Part shown: in pieces, positions 35,622 to 50,600 of the stretch
Layout: each line of letters begins with the position of its first letter
Numbering within the stretch: the first letter of the stretch is position 1
Source of the DNA: Panulirus ornatus
Lineage: Eukaryota > Arthropoda > Malacostraca > Decapoda > Palinuridae
Assembly: GCF_036320965.1 (NCBI RefSeq)
Contig: NC_092258.1
Location: 1,398,001-1,462,000 of the forward strand
DNA length: 64,000 bases
Direction of reading: 5' to 3'
Position numbers and translations under genes: made by a program
The notes under the pieces: generated by a model
Databases searched by the model: none
What the model was told of the DNA's origin: nothing
What the model saw: only the letters and a program-made list of their open reading frames with translations

Positions 35622-38600
35622 CTTTGTCGCTGTCTCCCGCGTTTGCGAGGTAGCGCAAGGAAACAGACGAAAAAAATGGCCCAACCCCCCCCATACACAT
35701 GTATATACATACGTCCACACATGCAAATATACATACCTACACAGCTTTCCATGGTTTACCCCAGACGCTTCACATGCCTTGATTCAATCCACTGACAGCA
35801 CGTCAACCCCGGTATACCACATCGCTCCAATTCACTCTATTCCTTGCCCTCCTTTCACCCTCCTGCATGTTCAGTTCCCGATCACACAAAATCTTTTTCA
35901 CTCCATCTTTCCACCTCCAATTTGGTCTCCCTCTTCTCCTCGTTCCCTCCACCTCCGACACATATATCCTCTTGGTCAATCTTTCCTCACTCATTCTCTC
36001 CATGTGCCCAAACCACTTCAAAACACCCTCTTCTGCTCTCTCAACCACGCTCTTTTTATTTCCACACATCTCTCTTACCCTTACGTTACTCACTCGATCA
36101 AACCACCTCACACCACACATTGTCCTCAAACATCTCATTTCCAGCACATCCATCCTCCTGCGCACAACTCTATCCATAGCCCACGCCTCGCAACCATACA
36201 ACATTGTTGGAACCACTATTCCTTTAAACATACCCATTTTTGCTTTCCGAGATAATGTTCTCGACTTCCACACATTCTTCAAGGCCCCCAGAATTTTCGC
36301 CCCTCCCCCACCCTGTGACTCACTTCTGCTTCCATGATTCCTTCCGCTGCCAAATCCACTCCCAGATATCTAAAACACTTCACTTTCTCCAGTTTTTCTC
36401 CATTCAAACTTACCTCCCAATTGACTTGTCCCTCAACCCTACTGTACCTAATAACCTTGCTCTTATTCACATTTACTCTCAGCTTTCTTCTTTCACAGAC
36501 TTTACCAAACTCAGTCACCAGCTTCTGCAGTTTCTCACCTGAATCAGCCACTAGTGCTGTATCATCAGCGAACAACAACTGACTCACTTCCCAAGCCCTC
36601 TCATCCACAACAGACTGCATACTTGCCCCTCTTTCTAAAACTCTTGCATTCACCTCCCTAACAACCCCATCCATAAACAAATTAAACAACCATGGAGACA
36701 TCATTCACCCCTACCGCAAACAGACATTCACTGAGAACCAGTCACTTTCCTCTCTTCCTACTCGTACACATGCCTTACATCCTCAATAAAAACTTTTCAC
36801 TGCTTCTAGCAGCTTGCCTCCCACACCATATATTCTTAATACCTTCCACGGAGCATCTCTATCAACTCTATCACATGCCTTCTCCAGATCCATAAATGCT
36901 ACATACAAATCCATTTGTTTTTCTAAGTATTTCTCATATACATTCTTTAAAGCAAACACCTGATCCACACATCCTCTACCACTTCTGAAACCACATTGTT
37001 CTTCCCCAATCTGATGCTCTGTACATGCCTTCACCTTCTCAATCAATACTCTCCCATATAATTTCGTAGGTATACACCATATTTATGTAAGTATTTCATG
37101 ATTATGGTTTTTTTTTGGTGCAATTTCTTTCTAAATATACCTAAACATTGCAAACTTTATGGTTTTCTTTTCACCTATGATTTTACACATACAATACTCT
37201 GATTTTCACACTTGTTCACTGTTTCCCATTGTAGCAAGGTAGTGCCAGGAACAAAGAATTGCCTCATTTGGTTGCATTCACTCTCTGTCTGTCATCAATC
37301 TATTCTCTCTATATCTCTGATGCCTATTCCCTCCAAGAACTCCCTCAAAGGGTATGGCCACAGCAATAGAATCTTCATAACTAGTGAACTCCAGCTCCTT
37401 CGTTGCTTCTTATCCTTTAGTGCTTCACCTTTACAGGCCAATTGCAAAGGGCAATGCTAGTGCAGCCTTTGCAGAGGTTCCTATGTAATGTTCCTACTGA
37501 CTACCTCCACCTAATGTTCCTGTCAAATGTTCCTACCTAATACTACCTAATGCTCCTGCCTAGATGTTCCTACCATTTTGCCAGAAGGCAGGGCTAGCTT
37601 ATTGTTATGAAGAATGAGCTGTGTGAGTTAAGCGTTGTCAGATGTTATGTGTCACAAAGAGTGATTTTATGTTTGTGGATAGAACGCCATTAGTCCATGT
37701 GTCGGTAAGCTAAATGGATAAAGGAGTGCAGCTTGATAATCACTGTATTGCTGGCTCACTATGCAGCCATCACTGACCCTCACGTCTTGTATAATTGAAA
37801 AACAGACTTTATTTTCACCAAAATATAAGCACTAAAACATGAGAAATAATTTCTTTTATATTGCAGTTACACTCTCCTTAATGATTTCTGGGTAATTATG
37901 ATGCAAAATATTTCTTCTGGCTTTGTTGTTAGGTTGCTAGATATGGATTCATACATCGTTTAAACATTACCACCAATATTTTTGGCAGACCAGTGGCACT
38001 TTGCATGCTGTTTAACAGATCATTGTGCTGCCATGTTGCAGTACAGGTGTTATGGAGTACTTTCTCGATAACTCAAGTGTATGTAAGTCAAGATAGATAA
38101 AATGTAAGAGCATTAGAGATGGAGAATTTGTGCTGTTCACTAGGATAAGGGTAGATAGATTGAAGAATGAAGATAAGGGATGGTAAAAGTGTAGCAGTCT
38201 TTAGAAAAGTCTCTTAGGATGGTATGGTAATTAAGAATGTATGGTGGATGATAGGTTAGTCAAGAAGATATATAGTACTATAGAGCAGGATGGTGGCCAG
38301 TAGGATGCCTTGAGAAAAATTATGCTCTCAGTACTCCTACAATGATGGGTTGGTCAAAAAGATATATAGTACAGTAGAGAAAGATGGTGTTCAGTAGGAT
38401 GCCTAGAGAAAAGTTTGGCTCTACTCAGCTCCCCTACAATCATTTGTGTAGGTGCATGTTGTTGACCTCTCAGGTCATGTGTACAGTGATCCTGTGGAAA
38501 AGCTTAGAGTTTTGGATGATGTAACTGATGAGGAGGAGCATTTGTGGAAAGTGAAAATGAATAAGAGGTGAAATTTGAAGAATTATGTGACTCAAGAGTG

Positions 38601-41600
38601 ATTCCAGTGGAAGTAAGAGGGAGGAGGCCAGCACAGGACCCCTCCACCTATGCCTCCACTATTCTTTGCATTTGGCCTTCATCTAGCCACTTGGAAGGAA
38701 TTAAGTAGCAACACTTGATTTTATCTTTTTGTCATCCAGGAATGATGGACTTTGGTGACTGGTGATGGTAAAGAGATATGATATTTCCTAGCATACTTTG
38801 ACCAAGGTATCATTTATAGAGTACTGTTTATAGTATGTGTAGTATTCTTAGTCAACATGGGCTTCATGTGCTGCTTAGACTGTTTTAATAGAAGAAAGCA
38901 TTACTTTGAAATATTGGTACTGCACAGTGTAATCTTTCATAGATAGGCATGGTCATGTTATCTATTGTATACAGATCCAGATCATAGCTAAGTTGTGTAT
39001 TAACCTGATATTGTTCACTGTTTATTAAAGTATTCACTGAGAAATTTGTTTGACTTTTTAGAGAAAGCGGTCTGCTCATGAACGTGCACGTGCAATGGTG
39101 TCTTCTGGAGAATGGTCATCAGGCAAAAGATGGATGGATGATGCCCCAAAAGAAGAAGTTGAAGCTGATTCTGTTTCTGTTATTGATACTGGTGCATGTG
39201 GAGCCTTTGTGCATGGCTTAGAAGATGAGTTTTTGGGTAAGATTTTACTAGAGATAATTGTTGGGGAAAATATTTGTTTAAAGTGTCAAGAAGGATCACA
39301 TCTTTAGATTTTAGCACATGAGGTAAATTTTAAGCGGTAGCATATTGGTTTTGAAATTGAAACAGGATGTGTTGAAGAGCAGTGTCATAATTGCTGACAG
39401 AATTTCATTAAAAGATTAAGGAGCTGTAATCATGGCCTTACCTGTTCTCTGCTCTTCCAGTATGAGCAGATTCTTAGCTGCTAAGCCATCTCAAACTCAG
39501 CTGTCATTTTTAAGTACAGTACTATCTTTGTTGCACTTAATTTAAACTTGTGTCTTGATTTGTATCATTTGAGTGGTGTGACTAAACTAGATTTGTATAT
39601 TCTAATAAGTTTTTTCATATCCAGTCAGTAAATGTTAATGATATTTTTTCATACTTGTTCACTGTCTCCCGCATTAGCAAGATAGCATCAAGAACAAATA
39701 AAGAAATGGCTTCATTTGCTTACATCCATTTTTAAATTTAGTCAACCTTCTCATGCAACATCATTAGGACTACTGCACTATCAAACATGCTCATCTTTGC
39801 CTTCATAGATAGTATTGATAATGATAATTAGGAGGTTGTTGAATTAATACAGCCAAAGGTTAGATTATTACAAAGAAAAAACATAGAGTAAGTACAAAAA
39901 TGGTCAACAGTGGGAATGTAAAGTGGGTCAGTCTTTACACATATACAAAGTTAGATGTTCTTGTTTGGTCTTTTAATGGTCTGTATTTGCTTATATGAGA
40001 TTGCTGCTATTGTGGTGCCAGACTGTAGCTTTGGGATAGATCCAAGGAGGGAGGAGGTGACAATAGCAAAGATGGTTAAGTAGCTTAATCCTGAACAATT
40101 ACATGAGGGCCAGGTGGTAGGAGAGGATCATGATGGTTGTTGTTTTGGAGGCTCCTGATGTGTAGTGGATAAAGGAGATAGGCTGTGAAAAGCATATGTG
40201 AGTTTTGCAAGAATGAAGGCCAAAGAGATTCCCTTTAATGTAGGGGCAGGAAATCCAAGTGTTTGAATCAATAGGGAATGTAAGGACAGTAGCTGGAAGA
40301 TTTGAAGATGGTTTTGACATGGTCATTTCAGCTTTGTTTTTTGTGTCACTTACGTAGCAAGTTAATGTGATTCTGCTATTTTAGCATTGTAAGGGGTAGT
40401 AAGACTTACTCATGTCAGAATTTCATGAATTATATTTTTATAGGTGGTGTTCTAAAGGATATTTTTTTTGGTAGAGGGCTTGACCTCATTGCCTCATTGG
40501 TGCATGTGTATGATTTTAAGATCCTTTCCATTTTGCAAATTATGTGTGGTTAATAAAAATGTTCATTTTGCAGAGGTGCGAAATGCAGCCCTTGACTCTA
40601 TCTGTGCTCTGGCTCTTAACAATGCACAGTTTGCCAATCAGTCTCTTGATTTCCTTGTCGACATGTTTAATGATGAAATTGAAGAAGTTCGTCTAAAAGC
40701 AATTCAGGTATGAATTTTGATGTTTTATATTCCACTAAATGTTACTGTACTGATGTTTTATTCATATATTTGATTATCTTTATAGTTTATCCCTGGGGGC
40801 GGGAGGGAAAGAATACTTCCTACGTATTCCCTGCGTGTTGTAGACGGCAACTAAAGGGGGTGGGAGCGGGGGGCTGGAAACCCTCCCCTTCTTGTACTTC
40901 AATTTCTGAGAGGAAGCAGGAGTCAAGCAGTGAGTGCTCATCCTCCTTGAACTCTTAGATTGGGGTGTCTAATTGTAAGCAGATGTAACCAAGATGAGAA
41001 GAAAGGAGAGATAACGTGGTATGTTTGAGGAAAGAAACCTGGATGTTCTGGCTCTTAATGAAACAAAGCTCATTGGTAAAGGAGAAGTATGATTTGGAAA
41101 TGTCAAAGGCTTAAAGTCAGGGGTTGGTGAGAGGACAGGGGCTAAGGAAGGAGTAGCACTACTCCTGAAGCAGGAGTTATGGGAGTGTGTGACAGAGTGT
41201 AAAGAAGTAAATTTTAGATTGATGTGGGTAAAAGTGAAAGTGGATGGCAAGAGATGGGTGATTATTGGTGCTTATGAACCTGGTCATGAAAGAAGTAAAT
41301 TTTAGATTGATGTGGGTAAAAGTGAAAGTGGATGGCAAGAGATGGGTGATTATTGGTGCTTATGAACCTGGTCATGAGAAGAAAGATCTTGAGAGGCAAG
41401 TGTTTTGGGAGCAACTGAGTGAGTGTGTCAGCAGTTTTGGTACATGAGACTAGGTATTAGTGATGGGTGATTTAAATGCGAAGGTGAGTAATGTGGCAGT
41501 TGAGGGTATAATTGATGCACATGGGGTATTCAGTGTTGTGAATGGAAATGATGAAGAGCTCATGGATTTGTGTGCTGAAAAAGGACTGGTGATTGGGAAT

Positions 41601-44600
41601 ACCTGGCTTAAAAGGAGATATATACACGAGTATATGAATGTGAGTAGGAGATGGACATTGGGCTTTATTAGATTACATATTAATTGATAGGCATATACAA
41701 GAGAGATGTATGTAAATGTGCTGAGAGGGGCAGCTGGTGGGATGTGGGATTACAATATTGTGGAGACAAAGGATAAGATTTGTAGAGGTTTTCAAAAAAG
41801 AAGAAAGAATGTTGGGGAGAAGAGAGTGATGAGAGTAAATGAGATTGGAAAGGATACTTGTGTGAAGAAATACCAGGAGAGATTGAGTGTAGAATGGCAA
41901 AAGGTGAGAGCGAATGAAGTGAGGGGATTGGATGAGGATGTATTTAGGGAAGCAGCAATGACATGTGCAAGAGATGCATGTGGTATGAGAAAGGTGGGAG
42001 GTGGAGAGATTAGAAATGCTAGTGAGTGGTGGGATGAAGAAATAAAGTTGTCAGTGAAAGAGAAAAGAGGTGTTTGGATGATACAAGGAAGGAGTGCAAA
42101 TAACTGACAGCAGGAGGTCAAGAGGAAGGTGCAAGGGTTGAAAAAGAGGGCAAATGAGAGTTGAGTTGAGAGAGTATCAATAAACTTTAGGTAGGTATCA
42201 GTAAAAAAAATTTTTATCATTGTACACCTTTTCAAATTTTCATTGGTTGTATTACAATTTTGCCCATACAGGTATTACAACAAGTAGCCAGCCATATCAC
42301 TCTCCGAGCTGATCAGTTGGAAGAGATTTTGTTTGCCTTGAAAGATTCTTCTTTAGACATTCGTGAGAGTCTTCACACTTTCTTAGGTACCACTCTTCTC
42401 TCCACAATTGCTTGCGTGAAACTCTGTGTGACTGGTCTTCTTGACAATCTCCGCCGATACCCACAGGTCAGTTTTTACTATTATGAACTTGCAGTATTAT
42501 TTTATCCATAATGCCAGATCGTTATTGATTACAATAAAGAAGTCAAATGTTTTCTCCATAAAATTTTAAGTAGGTGAAATAACATTAGAAATGTGGACCA
42601 ATACCTTCCCTGCAGTCATTGGAAATACCATAGGTTGTACAGTGGAGAAATTTAAGAAGGCTTTGGATAGGTATCTACAAAGTGTCCGATCAGCCAGGCT
42701 GTAGTGGTTACCTGACTTGTGGACTACGGCCTCCAATAGCCTATTCAGCCAACAACACAACTCATCAACTTTAATTTGTCTTCAACTGTAGGGGTAGAAG
42801 ACCTCCATCAGATAACACTGGTCAACAAAGATTTTGTTCCATGGAAAAAAATGTTTCCTATGTATTTTTGCATGCTGAATCTAAATATGCTTTCAGAATT
42901 TCTCTGTCACCTATAGTTTTTTGTTCCAGCATACTAACATATCATTACATACAGTATGTATGTACCAGCGCTCTATGGAGCGTCTGAAACAAAAAGTTTA
43001 ACAAACACAGCTTTTGCAGTGAAAACATCTTTTGCATTGTTTGTGAAGTGCAATAGCTTCATTTTGAAAGCACAAGCCTAAATAAATGAGTCACCTGGGG
43101 CCTGCAGAAACATGAAGGGAAATGTTGGGATATTCAAACAATATCCACTCCTACGTAGCAGTTCTCTGTAAGTTGCAGGTTAGAACTCAATGTGTGAACA
43201 GTCTTTTCCATTCTGTTGACATATTGTACTATTGTATATTCAAGTGTTGTGCTGATACCCTATCCATCATTATAATGCTGAGAAATTGTGTAAATAGTTT
43301 GAGTTATTTATGCTACATCTGTGGTGAATAGACATTCATATTGCAAAAATGTTCTTTCACACCCCTCAATAAGAAACACTATGAGCATTACTTTGCTTGT
43401 AAAGTGGGTAAACACCAAATGTCTTTTGCCATTCCTGTGGTTTGGAGAGAACCCAAAGATCATGTTTGGAATTACTACTTCTGCTTGGCAGATATAAATG
43501 ATATAGCATCAAAACCCAAGCATAGTTAAACATCCTAATTTATCATCTGTTATGATGCCAGTACCTTGCAATCAGCTGTTACCTGTGCTAGAGCCTCCAA
43601 GAAAGATGACACAGAGTGACAATGAATCTGGTGATGAGAAATTGACCAGGTAGAGGACAATATGGATTCAACATTTGAAGCAAGCTCTTCTTTATGTGAA
43701 CCACATTTGCTAAGTCTAGGGGATCTTAGTGATCTCATCCACAATTTGAATTTGTCAAAGAAGCAAGCCTAACTTTTGGGTTCCAGGTTAAAGGACTGGA
43801 ATCTTCTCCAGAATGAAACTAAAGTTTGTTTTTATCGTGATGGCTATGTCGTTTTCAAGAATTTTTCTCCCTTGAAGATAGTCTGGTGTTATGCAATGAT
43901 GTTCATTCTTTTATAGAGGCCCTTGGCCACGAATATAACACATGAGTGGCACTTGTTTATTGACTCTTCAAAAGTAAGCTTGAAAGCAGTTCTACTCTTC
44001 AGTGGAAATAAGTTCCCCTCAGTTCCTCTGGCTCTTGCAGCTAAAATGAAGGAATCATATAATAATATGAAGCTTCTTTTGGAAAAAAAATGTAGTATGG
44101 GGACTTAACGTAGAGTGTATGTGGTGACCAAAAGGTGTGGCACTTTTACCTGGAATGCAACTTGGTTACATGAAGTTCTGTTGTTTCCTCTGTGAGTGGG
44201 ACAGTCATTAGGTAAAGAAAGTGTGGCCAAAATGAACATCACTGACTCCATCAAGTAAAAATGTCATCAATCCTCTTGTTGACTCTAAGAAAATTTATCT
44301 GCTTCCTTTGCGCATTAAGCTCAGGTTGATGAAGAACTTCGTCAAAGATATGGATAAAATTGGCCATGGATAAATTCCCTAGAATCAGTGATGCAAAAAA
44401 CATGGGTATTTTTGTAGGACCACAGATCAGGGAACTGCTTTGAGATGAAAAATCTGCTGAAGAGCTAAATGAAGTTAAAAGACTGCACAGCTGTCATTTA
44501 AGAGAGTTTACAAAGATTTTTGGGGGAATCACAGATCAGAAAATTACTGTGATGTTGTAAAAGATCTGTTGACTTCATATAAAACTCTGAGGTGCCTTAT

Positions 44601-47600
44601 GAGTCTACATATTTGCTTTTTGGACTCTGCACTTAGACTTTTTTCCGGAAAATCTTGGGGCAGTTAGTGATGTGCACAGGGAAAGATTTCACCAGCACAT
44701 TTTAGACTTGGAAAAGCGGTACCAAGGAAAGTGGAGTCCCACTGTGTTGGCAGATTACTGCTAAACATTAGGGAGGGATGTTCCTGAGGCAAGACATAGC
44801 CAAAAATCATACACTTCTACATTTTAGAGGTTAGTTTTTTAGTTGTAATACCAGCCTTATTTCTGAATGAGTAATATATACTTATTGTAAAATTTCATTG
44901 CTCTGTCACTTAAAAACAGTACCTGATAAAAAATTTCTAAATACAGATAAGAATTCAGCATAAAAAGTACAATAAGGTCCACCTTTTTTAGTTTGTGGGA
45001 CAAAAAAGTAAAAATTTTGACCAGTTTAATTGAAGGAGGTAACTTAATGTAGAAGTAAATGTGTATGGAGTGGATGTAACTGAGGGTGGTTTCTTCACAT
45101 AGTATGGACATGTGGTAAGAACTGATGTGAAAAGTTAGATGAGATTAAAGCTGAAACTTCTAGCTACCTAGCTCTGAACCGTATCTTGCTGGCAGTTTTG
45201 ATATACACAGTATACTCTGTGTGAGGGAGATTCTGAAATACTCTTAAGAAATTTTGTTGGAAGTATGTATTAGTACTTAATTTTCAAAATAAGATGATGT
45301 ATAACTGAAACAGGTGAAAAATTGCTTTACCCAAGATATGTGCTCTTTAAGGTATGCATCTTACTGCTATGCATATGAGACTTGCTAGCTGTACCTTCAG
45401 GCATATTTAGAGGAATGCAGTATTTCTGGAAGTGGTTTTGTCACAAACATATATGGATGAAAAGGGTTTTCATCACTAATATCTGTTATTCTGTAAGAGT
45501 TTCAGAACTTCACAGATTGATACATACTGAGAGTGCACAGGTCTCATACAGACATCATTTACGTTATAAAGTTTTGCCTGAAAGCAGAGGTTGACGATTC
45601 AAGGACTATGGTCACTCTGTGTACACTCCAGTTACAGTTAACAGAAAATAAAATACTTTGACATGTATGGACCATTTGTAGTGAATAGTTTAAAGGGTAG
45701 TAGTTCAAACCTACTTTTACAGTCACAACTGTTCTTAACTTTATTTATTGTATAGTATGTTCTGTTGGAAGCTTAAGGCATTATAAACTACTTCAATTCT
45801 CATACAGTTCTCAGAGAATATGATTTTTATTAGAATTTGCTGGGGGCCAGCATGAATTAATCTTTATGTTATCCAGAACCTTGCATAATCAACATACCTT
45901 TAAGAAAGACTAATTACATGATAGTATGATGTAGCTGTTCCATATAGTCCCTAGCTTTTGAGAATATTAAGGATATTCTTGTGTGGAAGATTCAAGTATG
46001 AAACTGCAGTTGATGATGGAGTTAGGAAGAGTGTATGAAAGGAGAAAGTTGAGAGTGAATTTGAATAAAAGTAAAGTTATTAGGTTTAGCAGGGTTGAGG
46101 GACAGGTTAGTTGGGCTATGGGTTTAAATGGAGAAAAATTGGAGGAAGTGAGATGTTTTAGGTATCTGGGAGAGGACATGGTAGCAAATGGAACCATGGA
46201 AGTGAAAATGAGTCATAAAGTGGGGAAGAGGTTGAAGGTTCTGGGAGCACTTAAGAAGGGGTGGAGAGAACAGTATCTGGTTGGACAAAAATGGGTATGT
46301 TTGAAGGAATAGTAGTCCCAAAAATATATGGATGTGAGGAATGGGCTGTAGGTAAGGCTGTGCAGAGGAGGGTGGATGTGTTAGAAATGATATGTTTGAG
46401 GACAATACATGTGTGAGGTGCTTTGATTAAGTAATGAAAGGTTAAGAGATGTGTAGTAATAAAATGAGTGTGGTTGAGAGAGCAGAGGAGGATGTCCTGA
46501 AATGGTTTGTATACATGGAGAGAATGATTAAGGAAAGATTGAATAAGAGGATTGATATGTAAGAAATGGAGGAGACAAGGAGAATGGGGAGACCAAATTG
46601 GAGGTGGAAGGATGGAGTGAAAAAGATTTTGAGCAATCAGGCCTGAACATGCAGGAGGATGAAAGATATGCATGGGATAGAGTGAATTGGAATGATGTAG
46701 TTTACTGGGGTTGACATGCTGCCAGTGGGCTGAACCAGAGCATGTAAAGCACCATGGGTAAACTATAGAAAGGTTTGTAGGGAATGGTTGTGGATAGCAG
46801 TGTACATAGGAAACATTTCTAATGGTTTTTACTAAATATCCAGGGACACTGCAGTGGCTCATTCATATTTTTAGTATTTCCCTCCCATTGGTACCCATAC
46901 ATATAGGCTTTTGGTACCTGAGTATTCTTTTAGTTTTACTTTAGCGAATTAATTTTCTCAGATATTAACAGAAATTACTTTTGTTATGGTTACACAACAA
47001 CAGCAATACTTCACAGTCATTGTCTATAAGTTTGTTTTGACTATGATGTTGATTTTCAAGGAGTGAAGCACATAAAAATAACATTAAAATTATCTTTGAA
47101 ATAATTTTTATGTCTTTCCTGAAGAATTCCTCATTCATATCTTTATTTTTCAGGATCGTCGTAGTATCCATCGTTGTTTGCGTCGCTTAGGATCAAACCA
47201 TCCTATATTAGTACAAGCATTAGTACCACAACTTCTTCTCATACACCCATATTTCGATGGTGTTGAACCTAGTGTGCAAGATGGTGAATACATTTGTAAG
47301 GTGAGAAATAATATTTTTCAGGTATTACATAATGTATTTCTAATGGCTTAAGAAAAAGTTCAAGTTTTTTCCTCACCTCTAAAGACTCAGTCCTTAAAAT
47401 CTTCCCTTGAAACATTTATTTATCCATAACTTGTAAAAGTTCTTGGGGATAATGAATTTACTTAAGATAATGATATTTCAAAAATTTCCTGTCCCTATTT
47501 AAAAGCTCTCTTCAGTCACCTATAGCATACAGTCAGTTTGAAATTACATTTGAAGTGACATATTGTACACTGTAAATACTTTTTCTTAGTGCCATCTGTA

Positions 47601-50600
47601 CTTACTTTCTCTCTTCTTAGATTGTTCCACAATTTCACTACTTCATTGCTGAAGAAATGTTTCCACATATTTCTAACACTTCTTTTAAAATATGGAAATT
47701 CCTGTAGCTCATTTACTTGAAGCCATTTTTTGATAGAGAATAATCTATATAGTAATTTGCTGCCACTGATCCCTGAAGAACACTTCCTCAAACTTTCTTC
47801 CAACTTGAAAAGGTATTTTTTTTCCTGTTTATGATATTAAGAGTTCAGTCTCTTTTCACCCTTTCCCAATCTTAATACTTTACACTTGTGTCAGCTGAAT
47901 TTTATAAGCCATGTATCTGACCATATTTCCTGCTTTCCCAGGTATTTGTAGTAAGTTGCTGCTCTTGTGAGTGTTCCATATTTCTTTCATACATGTGGCA
48001 TCACTTACATATTCATGTATGATTTAAGTCCTCTTTGATGGGTTATTTATATTGATGAAAATGACATTTCTTCCTGTACAGAGCCCTGTAATCACTTTTG
48101 TACAATCCTAAAAGTGTCTAATGGCTTGTCTTCTTTGATTTTCTTTTTTAGAAATCCATCCATTGTAGAAAAAGTCCCATGCTAGATTCCAAGGAATGTA
48201 ACATCTTTATACATGGGATCCTATGAAAAAAGATGGCTTTACTTTAATAATTTATTTTGTCTAGTGTTGCTGTTTTCAGGACATTAACCAGGTAACTACA
48301 CCCCAAAGTTCTTAATTCATCTTCATATGGGTGAGGCTTATTGCTTCTGGCAATTTTTTTAATTTGCCTACAAAATTGGCCTGCTCGTAAAAATGCCATA
48401 TGTAAAGAAAAAAATTGAATGAATGTGAAATGGATGAATATGGGGTCCACAGCAAAAAGATTAAAGTGAACTGGATATATGTTGATGATTAATTCAATTA
48501 TATAACCTCAGGACCCTTTTTATGAGGTTCCTGCTGTACTGAGGCACTGCTTTAATCAGTAGCATGGCAGTGATGGACTCCTTTCGAGTGAAAGGTTTCT
48601 CAGTGAGCCTGAACTCCTTTTTATTCACTGACAGTGATACAGTCTTGGTGAAGGTGAAAACAGCATAACCACAAGCAGATGGAGTCACTTTTCCTTTGTG
48701 TATAATGCATTATAGGATACGGTGTACAGTGCCTGCAGAAAACTCTCAGCACCCAGATGTACAATGATTTTTCACCCTAAGAATGTCATATGCTTGTATC
48801 CACAATAAATTTTAGCCATATGTCGTCTTTGAAAATATATGGGGTGGGCAAAATTTTGGCAGACACTGCAGAATCTTGAGTTATTTATAATAATAGAACC
48901 ATGTCAATAAGTACTATGCAGTGAACTGTGTAAATGTTTTAAGCTATCATGTGTTTTTTATGATGACAGTGTTTTGATTAGGAAAGTAATGTCTGTACTG
49001 CTTTTCACAGCTTATACTAGTACTCAATGCAGCTGTTCATTGCCCCACCATCCTCCCTCTTCTGGAGCAGCACACACTTCGTCACTATGCTTATCTTCGT
49101 GATACCATGCCTCAGCTGGTGCCAGTTCTTAAGGTGAGACCCCGTGGAAAGATCTGTAGTAATTAGTTGTGATTTTTATTGTACAATTTTTTTTAATTAT
49201 GCATCTGTATCATATACACTAGCTCTTATACATGATAACCAATGAAGAATGGCCTCCAAAAATCATGGTCAGTGCACCTTTTGGATGTTCATTTATGCCA
49301 CCATTAATCATACTCAGTCTCTATTCTTCCACCTTAGTGTCAGTCTTCCTGTGAATCATGTTCTAATCCTCTTATGGAATTCTTTTCACACCTGTTCTTC
49401 TTATATGCCTTTTAAAAATGGCACTCCCTTCTCTGCCTGTCTACCTTTCCTTGCATTATATAATGCAGTATCTTTCTCAGACTTCCTCTTTTGGTTTTCT
49501 TTAAGATCTTGGAAACAATTTTCAGGAGTAAAATTGTTAGATCTTTAAAATAAAAATTTGTGCTCTCTAACAAAGGTTAGGTTTAATGAATTTCTTCGAC
49601 ATCTTTTTTGTTATTTTTTTTTTTATACTATTCGCCATTTCCCGCATTAGCAAGGTAGCGTCAAGAACAGAGGACTGGACCTTTGAGGGAACATCCTCAC
49701 CTGGCCCCCTTCTCTGTTCCTTCTTTTGGAAAATTAAAAAAAACAAGGCTCAATCGTAGGACCTATACTTTTCATTATCTGTATCATTGTTATTTTTTTT
49801 TTTTTTTTTTATTATACTTTGTCGCTGTCTCCCGCGTTTGCGAGGTAGCGCAAGGAAACAGACGAAAGAAATGGCCCAACCCCCCCCCATACACATGTAT
49901 ATACATACGTCCACACACGCAAATATACATACCTACACAGCTTTCCATGGTTTACCCCAGACGCTTCACATGCCTTGATTCAATCCACTGACAGCACGTC
50001 AACCCCGGTATACCACATCGCTCCAATTCACTCTATTCCTTGCCCTCCTTTCACCCTCCTGCATGTTCAGGCCCCGATCACACAAAATCTTTTTCACTCC
50101 ATCTTTCCACCTCCAATTTGGTCTCCCTCTTCTCCTCGTTCCCTCCACCTCCGACACATATATCCTCTTGGTCAATCTTTCCTCACTCATTCTCTCCATG
50201 TGCCCAAACCACTTCAAAACACCCTCTTCTGCTCTCTCAACCACGCTCTTTTTATTTCCACACATCTCTCTTACCCTTACGTTACTCACTCGATCAAACC
50301 ACCTCACACCACACATTGTCCTCAAACATCTCATTTCCAGCACATCCATCCTCCTGCGCACAACTCTATCCATAGCCCACGCCTTGCAACCATACAACAT
50401 TGTTGGAACCACTATTCCTTCAAACATACCCATTTTTGCTTTCCGAGATAATGTTCTCGACTTCCACACATTCTTCAAGGCCCCCAGAATTTTCGCCCCC
50501 TCCCCCACCCTATGATCCACTTCCGCTTCCATGGTTCCATCCGCTGCCAGATCCACTCCCAGATATCTAAAACACTTCACTTCCTCCAGTTTTTCTCCAT

